This document shows positions 8,564-16,957 of a stretch of 33,037 nt of DNA, in pieces (positions within the stretch are counted from its first letter, which is position 1; every line of letters begins with the position of its first letter). Position numbers and translations under genes: made by a program. The notes under the pieces were generated by a model. The model worked only from the letters and a program-made list of their open reading frames with translations, was not told the origin of the DNA and searched no databases. The stretch is from Candidatus Poribacteria bacterium (GTDB lineage Bacteria > Poribacteria > WGA-4E > WGA-3G): contig PYIY01000193.1 in assembly GCA_003635195.1 (NCBI GenBank), positions 1 through 33,037 of the forward strand. The letters run 5' to 3'.

Positions 8564-10132
8564 CTATACTTCAATTTTGATGAAGATTAGAAATGTGACC
8601 ATGAATAGGACGAGGTTGATGAATACCAGCAAAAGTAATTCCGGTAAGGCGCGCTGTGCGTTGATGCTAACATCTGCCTGCTCAAAACGAAAGTCAGGCA
8701 GAATCGACCAGTCTACGGTTCCTTGATTCGTTGAAAACCACTGTAGACTCGCGAAGGCATCTCTCTCATGAAAAGCGTCAATAAGGGTACGTCGGTATGT
8801 CTGCGCGGCTCGAATATAGTCGGTCATGCTGTCTAAATCGGTACCTGCCCATGCGGCGGTTGCAAACGTGTACAGACTCGCTGGACTGAGTTTCATGAGT
8901 CGTTCATCCCAGCGTGCTTGTCGGCGGGATATCTGTGCCACCAGTTGCTCCCCAACTAAGTACACCTTTTCGGCATTCTGGATTTGCAGCGTTGCGGCGA
9001 ATTCGTAGTAACGGCGCAAGTGTGTTACCAATGGATCCGCAGTATTTTTCAATTCGATTTCAATGTTAACCCGAGGGAAATCCCCGAGATACCACCCGCC
9101 GCCTTTAAAGAAGTCGGTACCTGTGAATGTATCGAAAAATATTGGAGGGTCTCCCTTAAGCGGACTACTCGCCAAGAACCGATCCCGTTCTCGATCTGCC
9201 TCTTCCCGAATCTGTGCTATCTGCTGGTTAGCGGACAATTTCTCTGCACGCATGTCACCGACCGGATTCAGGGCAAACCGGCTCCAGTTTGGATAGACAA
9301 GCACCAAAACCACCCACAGGAACATACAGAGCATCAGAGATGTGGCAGCCCGGCGGGTTGTTGTGGAAATGAGCAGACCGATCAGGTAAAAAACTGACAA
9401 GTAAACGATGGTCGTCAACACAATGCCGCCAATTCGTAGAAAATCCTCTGTGCTGAATTGCAGGGAACGCGCGAGAGAACACTGAATCAGGGCAAGCAGC
9501 AGACTCATTAATACAGGGAGCAGCAGACAGACCATCGCCGCGAGATACTTGGCAAGTAGGACACTTCCGCGTCCGACAGGGTGTGAGAGCACCAAACGCA
9601 AGGTGCCGATTTCCCAATCTCCTGCAATGGCATCATAAGCGAAAAGCAGAGACAGTAAACTCAACACAACTTGAAAGGTAAAGACAATATCTATCTGTGA
9701 AAAGAGATGGAGATAAGGGTTCTTTAAACCGAGGGGTGCCCCGGGGCTTGAGAGGGACGGCACTCTATTAAACGTCCACTGATATTCCTCGTCGGGTTTG
9801 ACCTCGGCTATGGGGTTTGATAGGGCTGGCACGCTGTTAAACGCTATGTCAATATCGCTGCCGAAACGCGTCTCTAAGCCAGCACTAAAGAGACTCAGGC
9901 GGTTGGGAGGACGTTGGACTTTCAACTTCAAGACCGAATAGGCAGGTGTTGCGGCGACTGTCTCGCGATTCACCGCTTCTCTCTGACTATAGTCGGCGAG
10001 ACGCTCTTCATGCGCACCAATCAAGACAAACGTATTGGCGACAACGAGTAGGAGCGTAATGATGACGGCGGCAAAAAAACGCGCGCTCATCAGATGAATC
10101 AAGAGTTCTTGGCGTATCAGGGTCCGTAACAC
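8564..10132 (-). CDS. ABC-2 type transporter permease (first of a pair)
   Basis: A 522-residue membrane protein with the same plan as its neighbour: an N-terminal segment (FFAAVIITLLLVVANTFVLI, ~18-37), an extracytoplasmic region, and a membrane cluster from ~150 with the ABC-2 loop AYDAIAGDWEIGTLRLVLSHPVGRGSVLLAKYLA. A long external region and a final C-terminal segment (LLLVFINLVLFMVTFLIFI) follow. The extracytoplasmic part contains a short internal duplication (FNSVPALSNP / FNRVPSLSSP). The start is GTG at 10132, chosen because AAGGAG lies five bases upstream. The gap to the sigma-DnaN stop is only 38 bases, so the two are probably cotranscribed. The ATPase must be encoded elsewhere or in another operon. 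Confidence 0.82.
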   Translation of the reverse strand: MLRTLIRQELLIHLMSARFFAAVIITLLLVVANTFVLIGAHEERLADYSQREAVNRETVAATPAYSVLKLKVQRPPNRLSLFSAGLETRFGSDIDIAFNSVPALSNPIAEVKPDEEYQWTFNRVPSLSSPGAPLGLKNPYLHLFSQIDIVFTFQVVLSLLSLLFAYDAIAGDWEIGTLRLVLSHPVGRGSVLLAKYLAAMVCLLLPVLMSLLLALIQCSLARSLQFSTEDFLRIGGIVLTTIVYLSVFYLIGLLISTTTRRAATSLMLCMFLWVVLVLVYPNWSRFALNPVGDMRAEKLSANQQIAQIREEADRERDRFLASSPLKGDPPIFFDTFTGTDFFKGGGWYLGDFPRVNIEIELKNTADPLVTHLRRYYEFAATLQIQNAEKVYLVGEQLVAQISRRQARWDERLMKLSPASLYTFATAAWAGTDLDSMTDYIRAAQTYRRTLIDAFHERDAFASLQWFSTNQGTVDWSILPDFRFEQADVSINAQRALPELLLLVFINLVLFMVTFLIFIKIEV

Positions 10133-10170
10133 CGTTTCTCCTTGGTAATTTCCTTTTCAAAGTGAGATGC

Positions 10171-11901
10171 TTAGGATTCCAAAAGCATCGGCATAATGAG
10201 GCAGATATGTTCGTCCGTACCAATAGGTTTAACAACGATAGGGTTCAACACACCCGAAAACTCCAAGGACACAGACTCCGTTTCAATGTGCGTGAGTGTC
10301 TCTATCAGCATCCGAGCATCAAGACCGATCCGGATACCTCCAGTGCCGGATTCCACTGCTAACGTCTCATGTGCCTCATCCGGCTCAGGGGTTTCTGCTG
10401 AGACCCGAATCTGTTTTTCATCTATCTCCAGACAGACCTTAAAGGTTTTGGGATCTGATACCAATGCAACCTTACGCAGCGCACGCAAAATAGGTGCTTT
10501 CGGTACAACTGTCCGCACCTCTGGAGACACCGGAATGATTTTCTCATACGGCGGATATTCAGCGTTTATCAATTGCGCTGTCAGTGTGGTATACTCATCG
10601 GCAAAGAGAATCTGGTTCTTGAGGCGTGAAATTATTACCTCTGGGGAATTGGCAAAGGTTCGCTCAATTTCTTTGACGGCTTTGAGCGGGACAATGAATC
10701 CATCGCTATCCTGGAACGGTTTGAAAGGTTCACAATGCGCGAGAGCAATTTGTATAGTATCGGCTGCAACGACTTCGGTTCTGTCCTCAAGAAGGTTAAA
10801 ATAGAGCCCATTTAGGCAGGTCTGTCGGGCTTTTTTTCTGGGTGCAGCGAATTTAGTTTTGTGGATAACTGACCGTAAGACTTCTCCGTCAATAGCGAAT
10901 GCTTCCGCGCCAACAGTAGGGGGTTGTGAAAACGCTTCATTGGGATGACCGAGGATTTTGTAAACCTCACCCCCGGAAGTGATTTCAACCTGACCGTCTG
11001 TCGTGGTTGCCAAGTCTACCGGTTTTTCAGCGGGCCACGCTTTAACGATATCCGTCAATTTTTCGGCGGGGACAAGAATTGTGCCCGCTTCTTTGACTGT
11101 CCCGTCAACTTTCATCCTGATGCCGATTTCCATGTCTGTCGCCATGCACTCAATCGTACTTCCCTCGGCGTGGATGAGAACGTTTGAGGGAATAGGTGGA
11201 GTACTCCGGCCGCTAGCGACCCGCTGCAGCACTTGCAGGGAGTCCAAAAGTTCATCTCTTTCAAAAGTTAATTTCATTCCGAGATCTCCGTTCACATGTT
11301 TTTGGGAGTGATGTTCCGCTTCAATTGTGATGTCTAATGCCTCTTGAATCATGAATTCATATTTTTTTAATCGCTGCCGGGCACGGCGCAGGCGACTCTT
11401 GATCGTGTTTTCTGATACACCTACAAACTCGCTGATCTCTGAAGAGGTCATATCCTCAAAGTAGTGGAGTGTAAGAACCGTCCGATCGTTCCGCTTCAAC
11501 TTCGCAAGCAGCTTTTCGACGAGGTCACGTTGCACCTCAGCAGTTGTTTTCGCGTATTCTGCGGCAACAAATCGGGAATATGCCTCCGTCTCTATTCCCG
11601 TGATGTCGGTTTCTTCCAGCGACCTGACTTGTAGTTGATTTTTTCGAAACCATGCAATACAGAGTCGATTCGCAATCTGATAAAGCCACCTTTTAAACTG
11701 TGTTGGGTCTTGCAAGGTTTCCAATTTCTGTGAGACTTGTAGGAACGTCTCTTGTGTAATATCTTCAGCGATGTGGAAATCCTTTGTTTTCCGCCATAAG
11801 TACGTGTGGATCTGCTTCTGATATTTCTTCACCAGATTTGCAAAGGCATCCTCATCACCTGCAAGGATGAACTGGATCAACTTAACATCACTACTTCTCA
11901 T
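10171..11901 (-). CDS. ECF sigma factor fused to full-length DNA sliding clamp
   Basis: A 576-residue fusion. Residues 1-~90 are sigma region 2 (LAGDEDAFANLVKKYQKQI, then AEDITQETFLQVSQKL and FKRWLYQIANRLCIAWFRK), and ~125-182 are region 4 (NDRTVLTLHYFEDMTSSEIS, then SENTIKSRLRRARQRLKKYE). A ~25-residue linker leads to Met209, the natural start of a complete beta clamp (MKLTFERDELLDSLQVLQRVASGR). All three clamp domains appear present over 368 residues, the usual DnaN length, and the end CLIMPMLLES matches the conserved MPMRL-type C-terminus. The clamp normally tethers DNA polymerase III and other proteins through a hydrophobic pocket. GGAG lies 7 bases before the ATG of the fusion. A second in-frame ribosome site precedes Met209. 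Whether this is the only dnaN in the genome cannot be seen here. The fused function is unknown. Confidence 0.92.
   Translation of the reverse strand: MRSSDVKLIQFILAGDEDAFANLVKKYQKQIHTYLWRKTKDFHIAEDITQETFLQVSQKLETLQDPTQFKRWLYQIANRLCIAWFRKNQLQVRSLEETDITGIETEAYSRFVAAEYAKTTAEVQRDLVEKLLAKLKRNDRTVLTLHYFEDMTSSEISEFVGVSENTIKSRLRRARQRLKKYEFMIQEALDITIEAEHHSQKHVNGDLGMKLTFERDELLDSLQVLQRVASGRSTPPIPSNVLIHAEGSTIECMATDMEIGIRMKVDGTVKEAGTILVPAEKLTDIVKAWPAEKPVDLATTTDGQVEITSGGEVYKILGHPNEAFSQPPTVGAEAFAIDGEVLRSVIHKTKFAAPRKKARQTCLNGLYFNLLEDRTEVVAADTIQIALAHCEPFKPFQDSDGFIVPLKAVKEIERTFANSPEVIISRLKNQILFADEYTTLTAQLINAEYPPYEKIIPVSPEVRTVVPKAPILRALRKVALVSDPKTFKVCLEIDEKQIRVSAETPEPDEAHETLAVESGTGGIRIGLDARMLIETLTHIETESVSLEFSGVLNPIVVKPIGTDEHICLIMPMLLES
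11275..11289 (-). promoter_or_regulatory. Internal ribosome site and ATG at the sigma/DnaN junction
   Basis: GGAG (11289-11286, minus) stands 8 bases before the in-frame ATG at 11277, which is Met209 of the fusion and the expected first residue of DnaN. A free clamp of 368 residues could be made from it alongside the sigma-clamp fusion. The junction layout is the same as in the sigma-FtsZ gene. Confidence 0.55.
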
Positions 11902-12004
11902 CGGACATCTCCAATAAGGTTATTTTTATTCATACTAAGGGGATTGGACGGTTCGTACGTTTCTCGGGTAGGTGTGCTTAAAAAGCGTGAAGAATAGATA
12001 ATCG

Positions 12005-12032
12005 ATTCGCGTCACTATATAGTGACGCGAAT
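12005..12032. promoter_or_regulatory. 28-bp perfect palindrome upstream of sigma-dnaN
   Basis: The half-site ATTCGCGTCACTAT (12005-12018) is followed without a gap by its exact reverse complement (12019-12032). It lies 104 bases upstream of the sigma-DnaN start codon and downstream of the DUF5916 operon. There is no T-run on either side, so an operator for a dimeric or tetrameric regulator is more likely than a terminator. On the minus strand an ECF-like TGCACCTTTTT element lies just upstream of it (12050-12040). Confidence 0.7.
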
Positions 12033-12059
12033 TTGGAAGAAAAAGGTGCATAATTCTAA

Positions 12060-12072
12060 TAGGACTTACGCA
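12060..12072. repeat. TAGGACTTACGCA, copy 1
   Basis: An exact 13-base match to 17605-17617. Both copies are intergenic and follow AT-rich sequence. The sequence resembles the ends of insertion elements seen in several phyla, but no transposase and no inverted partner are visible between or beside the copies. Confidence 0.35.
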
Positions 12073-12112
12073 AAAAAAGAAATCACCGCGCCCTGTGTAA
12101 AGCAGCGCGGTG
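12070..12112 (-). terminator. Intrinsic terminator of the five-gene operon
   Basis: On the minus strand an 8-bp GC-rich stem (CACCGCGC at 12112-12105 and GCGCGGTG at 12091-12084) with a 13-base loop is followed by ATTTCTTTTTTT. It lies about 50 bases after the stop codon of the DUF5916 gene, so it should end the operon that starts at the sigma gene at 17487. Confidence 0.75.
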
Positions 12113-12163
12113 CTTACAAAACGTGCTTCTCAGAAAGTGAGTTGTGTAACGCCAGAAAAAAAT

Positions 12164-14155
12164 CTAAAATGCCCGAATCACCTTCGCCACCAAACGTTGT
12201 TTGAATTCCAAAGCATTTGGATCACCGAGGATGATGAAGAAATCCGTGCCAGCATATCCAGACCTACGCAATGCGAAGTAGATATTAACACCTTCTGCTT
12301 GCCAAATTAAACGGCTACCAAGGCTCAAGGCTGGACTGAAATCATACGTGAGGGTTAGGATCTGTTGGTAGCGACGCTCGAAATGCCATTGGATTTGAGA
12401 GGTCAACCCAGCCGTAAAGCGATAAGCGCGTAGATTCAGATTTCCACTAATGCGGTGAATCCGTTCACCCGCCTGTTCACCCCAGGTGTAACTCATATTG
12501 ACATTATTGAACCTGTCGGAGGCACGTGCCCCTAATCTAATGGCGAAAAGACTGTCTGTGAATTTTTCAAACTGACCGCCGTACCATCTGGCAGAAAGCG
12601 AGTAGTCACTATGCGTTAGGATACCTGAAGTTATGGATAGGTTACGTCGGAAGACCTCGCCTTCATAGGTGTTAGAAGCCTCAGATTGAACAGAGAGAGA
12701 AAGACTGCGGAGGAATCCGTCACGCCATTCGTTACGGAAATAACTCCCTAAACTTAGACCGCGATACCCCGTAAATGGATGGTATCCGAGTCTGTTGACG
12801 AAATCTGAATCCACAAAAAATACGGATAAATACGGCTGAACGAGTTGGCCTTGGTAAATTAAATTGGCGAACCCGTCCCTTCCGTTTGATTCGCTCGCCC
12901 AGCTTTGGGCGAAAGCGGATCTTGCTAAAAGTTTACCGTGTCGCACATCACCTGACAAGTAACCAACATTGTTGAACCCTTCCTCTCGTTGATGATGGGA
13001 CAAGAATGCTGCACTGATATTGGATGTTGCCGTTAGCGATTGTGAGGCTTGTAGAATAACATTTTGGTTGTTTCGGTGATACGTGCCGAGGGTGCCAACC
13101 GAAGTGTTTTTACCAATTTTTCCAAAGAGTTTGAGCCCGCCGTCCATATCCATTATCCGTCGCGAGTGGAACAATTGACCGAGACGGTAGACATTACTCC
13201 CTTCGGAAAAGAAAGGTCGCCGATCAGGCACGTAGCGTTCACCATAGGAGAAGTCAATGCCTTCTACAGCCTGCTCTATATTATCAAAATCGGGGTTGGC
13301 AGTGCCGATGAGTCGTAGTTGCGGCGTGACCTCATAACGGAGATCCACGCCTGCGCGGGCAGTATATTCTCTCTCGTCAGTTTCTGTTTCACTGATACCA
13401 CCAATCAGATAGGGTAGCAACTTGAGTTCACGCTTTCGCGGCGGGGGTAGAACATCGACCCAATGTCCATCGTTCTCTCGAAATTCGTTAACACCGAGAT
13501 TACACCACCACGACTTTTCGCCGGTCCGCTGCTGCCCGCGGTCAATGTTAATACCCATCCGAACCGGCTTTGTTGTGTCAGGGTAATCCAGCATCTGCCA
13601 CGGAATTTCCATCTCTACAATCCAGCCGTCTTCGACAATCTGTGCCGCGGTTTTCCAGAGTCCGATCCATTCGCTTTTTTCGGCGCGTCCTGTGGCGAGA
13701 TGTGCGTATTTCGTACCGAGCGCGTTTGCTATAAAGAAATTTCTATCGGAAAACTGGTGCGTATGAAACGGGTCAAGACTGAAGGAGACCCAATCTTCTC
13801 CTCGGATTCGGGTCTGGTCTTTGGTTTGGCGGGCGACAATTTTGTCAGGCATATCATCGTAGAGATGAAGTCCGACGTAGATCGCTTTGTCCGTGTAAAC
13901 GAGACGACCAATAGATTGGTTCTTTGCCAGTTTTTCCGTACGTTCATCAATGAAACCTGTAGCCTGCGGTGCATCTTGCCAGCAAGCATCGTCAAGAAGA
14001 CCATCAATGGTGGGGGGTTGCTCGGTTTTGACTGCGCGGAGTTCTTTTTTTACGGTCGGTATGTTTTCTTCTGCCCAAGTATTTAAGTTTGTGATTAACG
14101 TGAACGATAAAGCGGTAAGCAAAACTATTGCATAATTTTTGTGTATTTTCATCAT
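12164..14155 (-). CDS. DUF5916-type outer-membrane protein with CBM9-like domain
   Basis: A 663-residue exported protein: signal peptide ~1-29 (IVLLTALSFTLITNLNTWAEE), then a CBM9-like beta-sandwich at ~35-225 (PTIDGLLDDACWQDA, YTDKAIYVGLHLYDD, DGWIVEMEIPWQML), followed by a DUF5916 beta-strand-rich region of ~430 residues with alternating aromatic strands and a C-terminal strand ending in Phe, as in outer-membrane barrels. The natural ligand of such proteins is not established. ATG at 14155 is preferred over TTG at 14158 because GGAGG lies 10 bases upstream. It overlaps the previous stop (TGATG), which indicates translational coupling. It is the last gene of the sigma/anti-sigma operon and is followed by an intrinsic terminator. 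Confidence 0.82.
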   Translation of the reverse strand: MMKIHKNYAIVLLTALSFTLITNLNTWAEENIPTVKKELRAVKTEQPPTIDGLLDDACWQDAPQATGFIDERTEKLAKNQSIGRLVYTDKAIYVGLHLYDDMPDKIVARQTKDQTRIRGEDWVSFSLDPFHTHQFSDRNFFIANALGTKYAHLATGRAEKSEWIGLWKTAAQIVEDGWIVEMEIPWQMLDYPDTTKPVRMGINIDRGQQRTGEKSWWCNLGVNEFRENDGHWVDVLPPPRKRELKLLPYLIGGISETETDEREYTARAGVDLRYEVTPQLRLIGTANPDFDNIEQAVEGIDFSYGERYVPDRRPFFSEGSNVYRLGQLFHSRRIMDMDGGLKLFGKIGKNTSVGTLGTYHRNNQNVILQASQSLTATSNISAAFLSHHQREEGFNNVGYLSGDVRHGKLLARSAFAQSWASESNGRDGFANLIYQGQLVQPYLSVFFVDSDFVNRLGYHPFTGYRGLSLGSYFRNEWRDGFLRSLSLSVQSEASNTYEGEVFRRNLSITSGILTHSDYSLSARWYGGQFEKFTDSLFAIRLGARASDRFNNVNMSYTWGEQAGERIHRISGNLNLRAYRFTAGLTSQIQWHFERRYQQILTLTYDFSPALSLGSRLIWQAEGVNIYFALRRSGYAGTDFFIILGDPNALEFKQRLVAKVIRAF

Positions 14156-14970
14156 CAATTAGTATCCTCCGTTTTTAGATATTTGAGTGGACTTTCGACA
14201 ATATACTCTCCAGAGTCCTCAAGGAACTGCTGCACCAAATAGACATGGCCTCCACCAATAATCAACAGGATTCGATCATCGGCAGATTCAGTGATCCGTG
14301 TTAAATTCACAAAAATTTTAAGATTCCTATCGTACCAATAATGTGACAGCCAATTGGCTCCTGGATATTGGTTGCCCAATCCAACCCGCGCGCCCCGTAG
14401 ATATAGCTGATGTTCGGCGCGCCTCCCTTCAGGTTCGTTACCACGTATATACATATACATGTCAATGAGTGATTCATATTTTAGGAGTACAATCCAGACG
14501 CTGCCATCTTCCGCCTCTTGGAATTCCACGTCACCATCAGGATAAAAGTCTTCTACACTTGATAGCAGGTGTTCTTGATTGTGTTCCCTTGCGAATTTAT
14601 CACTATCCATCAAATCCGAATCAAGATCTTCTGGAAGAAATGGATTTTGTTCTGGCCAATAATCAACACCGTACAACTTCGGGTGTCCCATCTGCTTGGC
14701 TAATCGGAACCCGATCTGATGGACTTCATGCCGTTTGAGTTCGTACGTGTCTTTTAGATAACCTTGATAGTTTGCATTGATCTCAGGTTCAAACCTTTCA
14801 TCTACCTCAAGGGCTATCTTGGTGGGCTGAAACGCTTTGAGTCGCGTCACCAATTCTTCAAGTTCGCGCTGACGTTTGGGCGCGAGCACATCGTCCATTT
14901 TGAAATTATAGGCATCCGCGCCAGGATTCGCTAAGTGTCCACTGCCGAGGATCATGATTGTGGGTTTCAT
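14155..14970 (-). CDS. DUF5694-like (TraB/PrgY-related) protein
   Basis: A 271-residue protein without an obvious signal peptide. It begins KPTIMILGSGHLANPGADAYNFKMDDVL and ends with DRILLIIGGGHVYLVQQFL. The paired GxGH and GGGH motifs, with an internal KIALEVD, are those of the DUF5694/TraB-like fold, whose members are proposed to be metal-dependent hydrolases; the activity is unproven. I start it at the ATG at 14970, not at the upstream in-frame codon at 15012, because AAGGAG lies 11 bases before it and family homology begins there. It is the fourth gene of the operon, and its stop overlaps the next start by one base. Confidence 0.75.
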   Translation of the reverse strand: MKPTIMILGSGHLANPGADAYNFKMDDVLAPKRQRELEELVTRLKAFQPTKIALEVDERFEPEINANYQGYLKDTYELKRHEVHQIGFRLAKQMGHPKLYGVDYWPEQNPFLPEDLDSDLMDSDKFAREHNQEHLLSSVEDFYPDGDVEFQEAEDGSVWIVLLKYESLIDMYMYIRGNEPEGRRAEHQLYLRGARVGLGNQYPGANWLSHYWYDRNLKIFVNLTRITESADDRILLIIGGGHVYLVQQFLEDSGEYIVESPLKYLKTEDTN

Positions 14971-15024
14971 TGGTGTATTTTCTCCTTGTAACCTAAAACT
15001 TGTGGGACCCATACTTGTCTGTTT

Positions 15025-16287
15025 CTAATCCGTTTCTAATGCATCTAACAATCCTTGCATACCGGATGACTTTGGCGGTGGTAAAACATTTAACCAATGC
15101 CCATCGTTTTTGTAAAATTCCCGAACACCTATATTGGACCACCAAGAATGTTCATTCGTCCGTGTCTGTCCGCGGTCAAAGTTGATTCCCATCCGAATGG
15201 GTTCCGTTGTGACAGGGTAATCAAGCATTTGCCACGGAATTTCCATCTCCACAACCCAACCGTCTTCGACAATGTTAGCCGCGACATTCCACTGTTCCAT
15301 CCATTCGGTCTTGTTTGAGTCCCGCGCGGGAGAGTGGACATATTTTTTCCCGAGTGGATTTGCCATAAAGAAGGTACGGTTGGAAAATCGGTGCGTGTGG
15401 AACGGATCAATGCTGAAGGAAACCCAATCTTCTGTTGCTTTCCCAAATCGGACATGATCTTGGGTCTGACGGGCAACAGTTTTATCTGGCCGGGAATCAT
15501 AGAGATGCCAGCCAACATAGATGGCTTTATCTGTATAAACCAGTTTAACTTTTGAATCATCCTCGACCGGGTTTCCGGTACGTACATGCGTAAAATTGTC
15601 CGCTTGGGGCGCGATTTTCCAACACGCGTCATCAAGTGTTGCATCAATAGTTGGTGGGTTCTCGACTTTTACAGCGAGTATCTCCCTTTGAATCGTATCT
15701 CGACTCGGTTCCGCTTGTGCCTTCAATGCACCACCGACATCAATATCTATCGCGCCAAAATTGCTTAGACTTCCAAGTAATTCCTCAATGCGTTCCGGTG
15801 CAATCCGTCCCACAATATTGACAAAGGTGGCTTCTCCAGAGGTTTCGGGAATTACAATGACGAAAATCCCGTAAACTGTATCTTCGTCAAATAGCAGACT
15901 GATCTCTACGACTTCACTGTCTTCCTTGATTTTAACGAGAACTTCCCACTTATCCTTCTTGAGTCTTTGCTGGAAATAGTTAACTAATTTCTTCTCATCA
16001 ATGGTGATTCTATCGTAGGTGCGGACATAGATACCGTCCAACATCTGAATGAGTTCCGCGACCTCTGGTTGATTGCTTACCGATTTGGTAACCAGATTGA
16101 TGAGTTTCGCGGTTAAGTTAACCTCAACTTTCGCCTCAAGAAGCTCCGGGAAATCAAAGAGGATGAGTCCTTTTGGGTCAGTTTTATCCGATTTGTCCTG
16201 TTGCGCAACTGCCGAATGCGTCAGTGCTAACGATAAGACTAAGAACAGCAGTGTGAACAGTTGTATAAAGTGTTTTGGCAATTTCAT
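15025..16287 (-). CDS. Exported DUF4252 domain fused to CBM9-like domain
   Basis: A 420-residue protein. A signal peptide covers ~1-29 (FTLLFLVLSLALTHSAVAQQ). Residues ~45-180 match the DUF4252 pattern (VNLTAKLINLV, LDGIYVRTYDR, KKDKWEVLVKIKEDSEVVEISLL, IVGRIAPERIEELL). Residues ~205-405 are a CBM9-like sandwich closely similar to the one in the DUF5916 protein two genes downstream (PTIDATLDDACWKIAPQA, DGWVVEMEIPWQMLDYP, HWLNVLPPPK), but the protein stops where that one enters its barrel. DUF4252 proteins commonly sit next to ECF sigma/anti-sigma pairs, as here. The ATG at 16287 is chosen over 16350 because AAGGAG is 6 bases upstream and the signal peptide follows. It starts 10 bases after the anti-sigma stop codon. 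Confidence 0.85.
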   Translation of the reverse strand: MKLPKHFIQLFTLLFLVLSLALTHSAVAQQDKSDKTDPKGLILFDFPELLEAKVEVNLTAKLINLVTKSVSNQPEVAELIQMLDGIYVRTYDRITIDEKKLVNYFQQRLKKDKWEVLVKIKEDSEVVEISLLFDEDTVYGIFVIVIPETSGEATFVNIVGRIAPERIEELLGSLSNFGAIDIDVGGALKAQAEPSRDTIQREILAVKVENPPTIDATLDDACWKIAPQADNFTHVRTGNPVEDDSKVKLVYTDKAIYVGWHLYDSRPDKTVARQTQDHVRFGKATEDWVSFSIDPFHTHRFSNRTFFMANPLGKKYVHSPARDSNKTEWMEQWNVAANIVEDGWVVEMEIPWQMLDYPVTTEPIRMGINFDRGQTRTNEHSWWSNIGVREFYKNDGHWLNVLPPPKSSGMQGLLDALETD

Positions 16288-16297
16288 GTTGTACTCC

Positions 16298-16957
16298 TTA
16301 CTTTGAAGGGTCGTTTTTTGTATCCAGAGCGTTCTGTGAGAACCGATCAAGACTATCTAAACTTCGATGGATTGCTGATGAAATACTGTTTTTCTGTTTC
16401 AGCACACCGCGCGAGGCTTTTTCAATCTGAACAAGGGGACGACCTGAAGCCTCATTAATCTGCACATCAGGGATTTTTTTACTAACGACGGTGCCTGTTC
16501 GCTCCACTGCGTAATTCAGCTCACCGAGCGCATAATAGAGGTCCCGTGAGGCTTGCTTCACCGTCAGATGCTGTTGATACTGATAGGTCCCAAACAAGGC
16601 GATGCCGATGAGACACACTAACGCACCTGCGCGAGTGAGTGACGAAGTTAAATCACCCGAGAACGTGAACAGTTGGAACATCCGATGTAACCATCGCGGT
16701 CCCTTGTTTGGATGGGCGCGGACGTAATCCGAAACAGCATCGAAAATTTTCGGGGACGGATCCGGTCTCGGAAGTTCGTGCAATGCTTCGCTAATTGCCT
16801 GCACAAAGCGGACTTCATCTTGGCACTTTTCGCAGGACGCGACGTGTCCTGCCACCGTCGCGTATGTATCCGCATCCAATTCATCTGCAAGATATGCTTC
16901 TAAGTTGTCCTGAATTGCCGTGCAAGATGAATTTTCGCGAAAAGGATGGTGTGTCAT
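16298..16957 (-). CDS. Zinc-finger (zf-HC2) transmembrane anti-sigma factor
   Basis: A 219-residue protein. The N-terminal zf-HC2 domain carries the anti-sigma zinc motif HxxxCxxC (GHVASCEKCQ, ~37-46). One membrane segment (AGALVCLIGIALFGTYQ) lies at ~110-126, and a ~90-residue C-terminal region follows, presumably periplasmic. The expected role is to hold the sigma factor encoded just upstream at the membrane until an envelope signal arrives. Its ATG overlaps the sigma stop codon as ATGA (16957-16954), the usual coupling that keeps sigma and anti-sigma in balance. Confidence 0.9.
   Translation of the reverse strand: MTHHPFRENSSCTAIQDNLEAYLADELDADTYATVAGHVASCEKCQDEVRFVQAISEALHELPRPDPSPKIFDAVSDYVRAHPNKGPRWLHRMFQLFTFSGDLTSSLTRAGALVCLIGIALFGTYQYQQHLTVKQASRDLYYALGELNYAVERTGTVVSKKIPDVQINEASGRPLVQIEKASRGVLKQKNSISSAIHRSLDSLDRFSQNALDTKNDPSK

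Noticed and set aside
14155..14158. TTG at 14158 as start of the DUF5916 gene
   Set aside because: The ATG one codon later has equal spacing to GGAGG and forms the TGATG overlap; ATG is the simpler choice.
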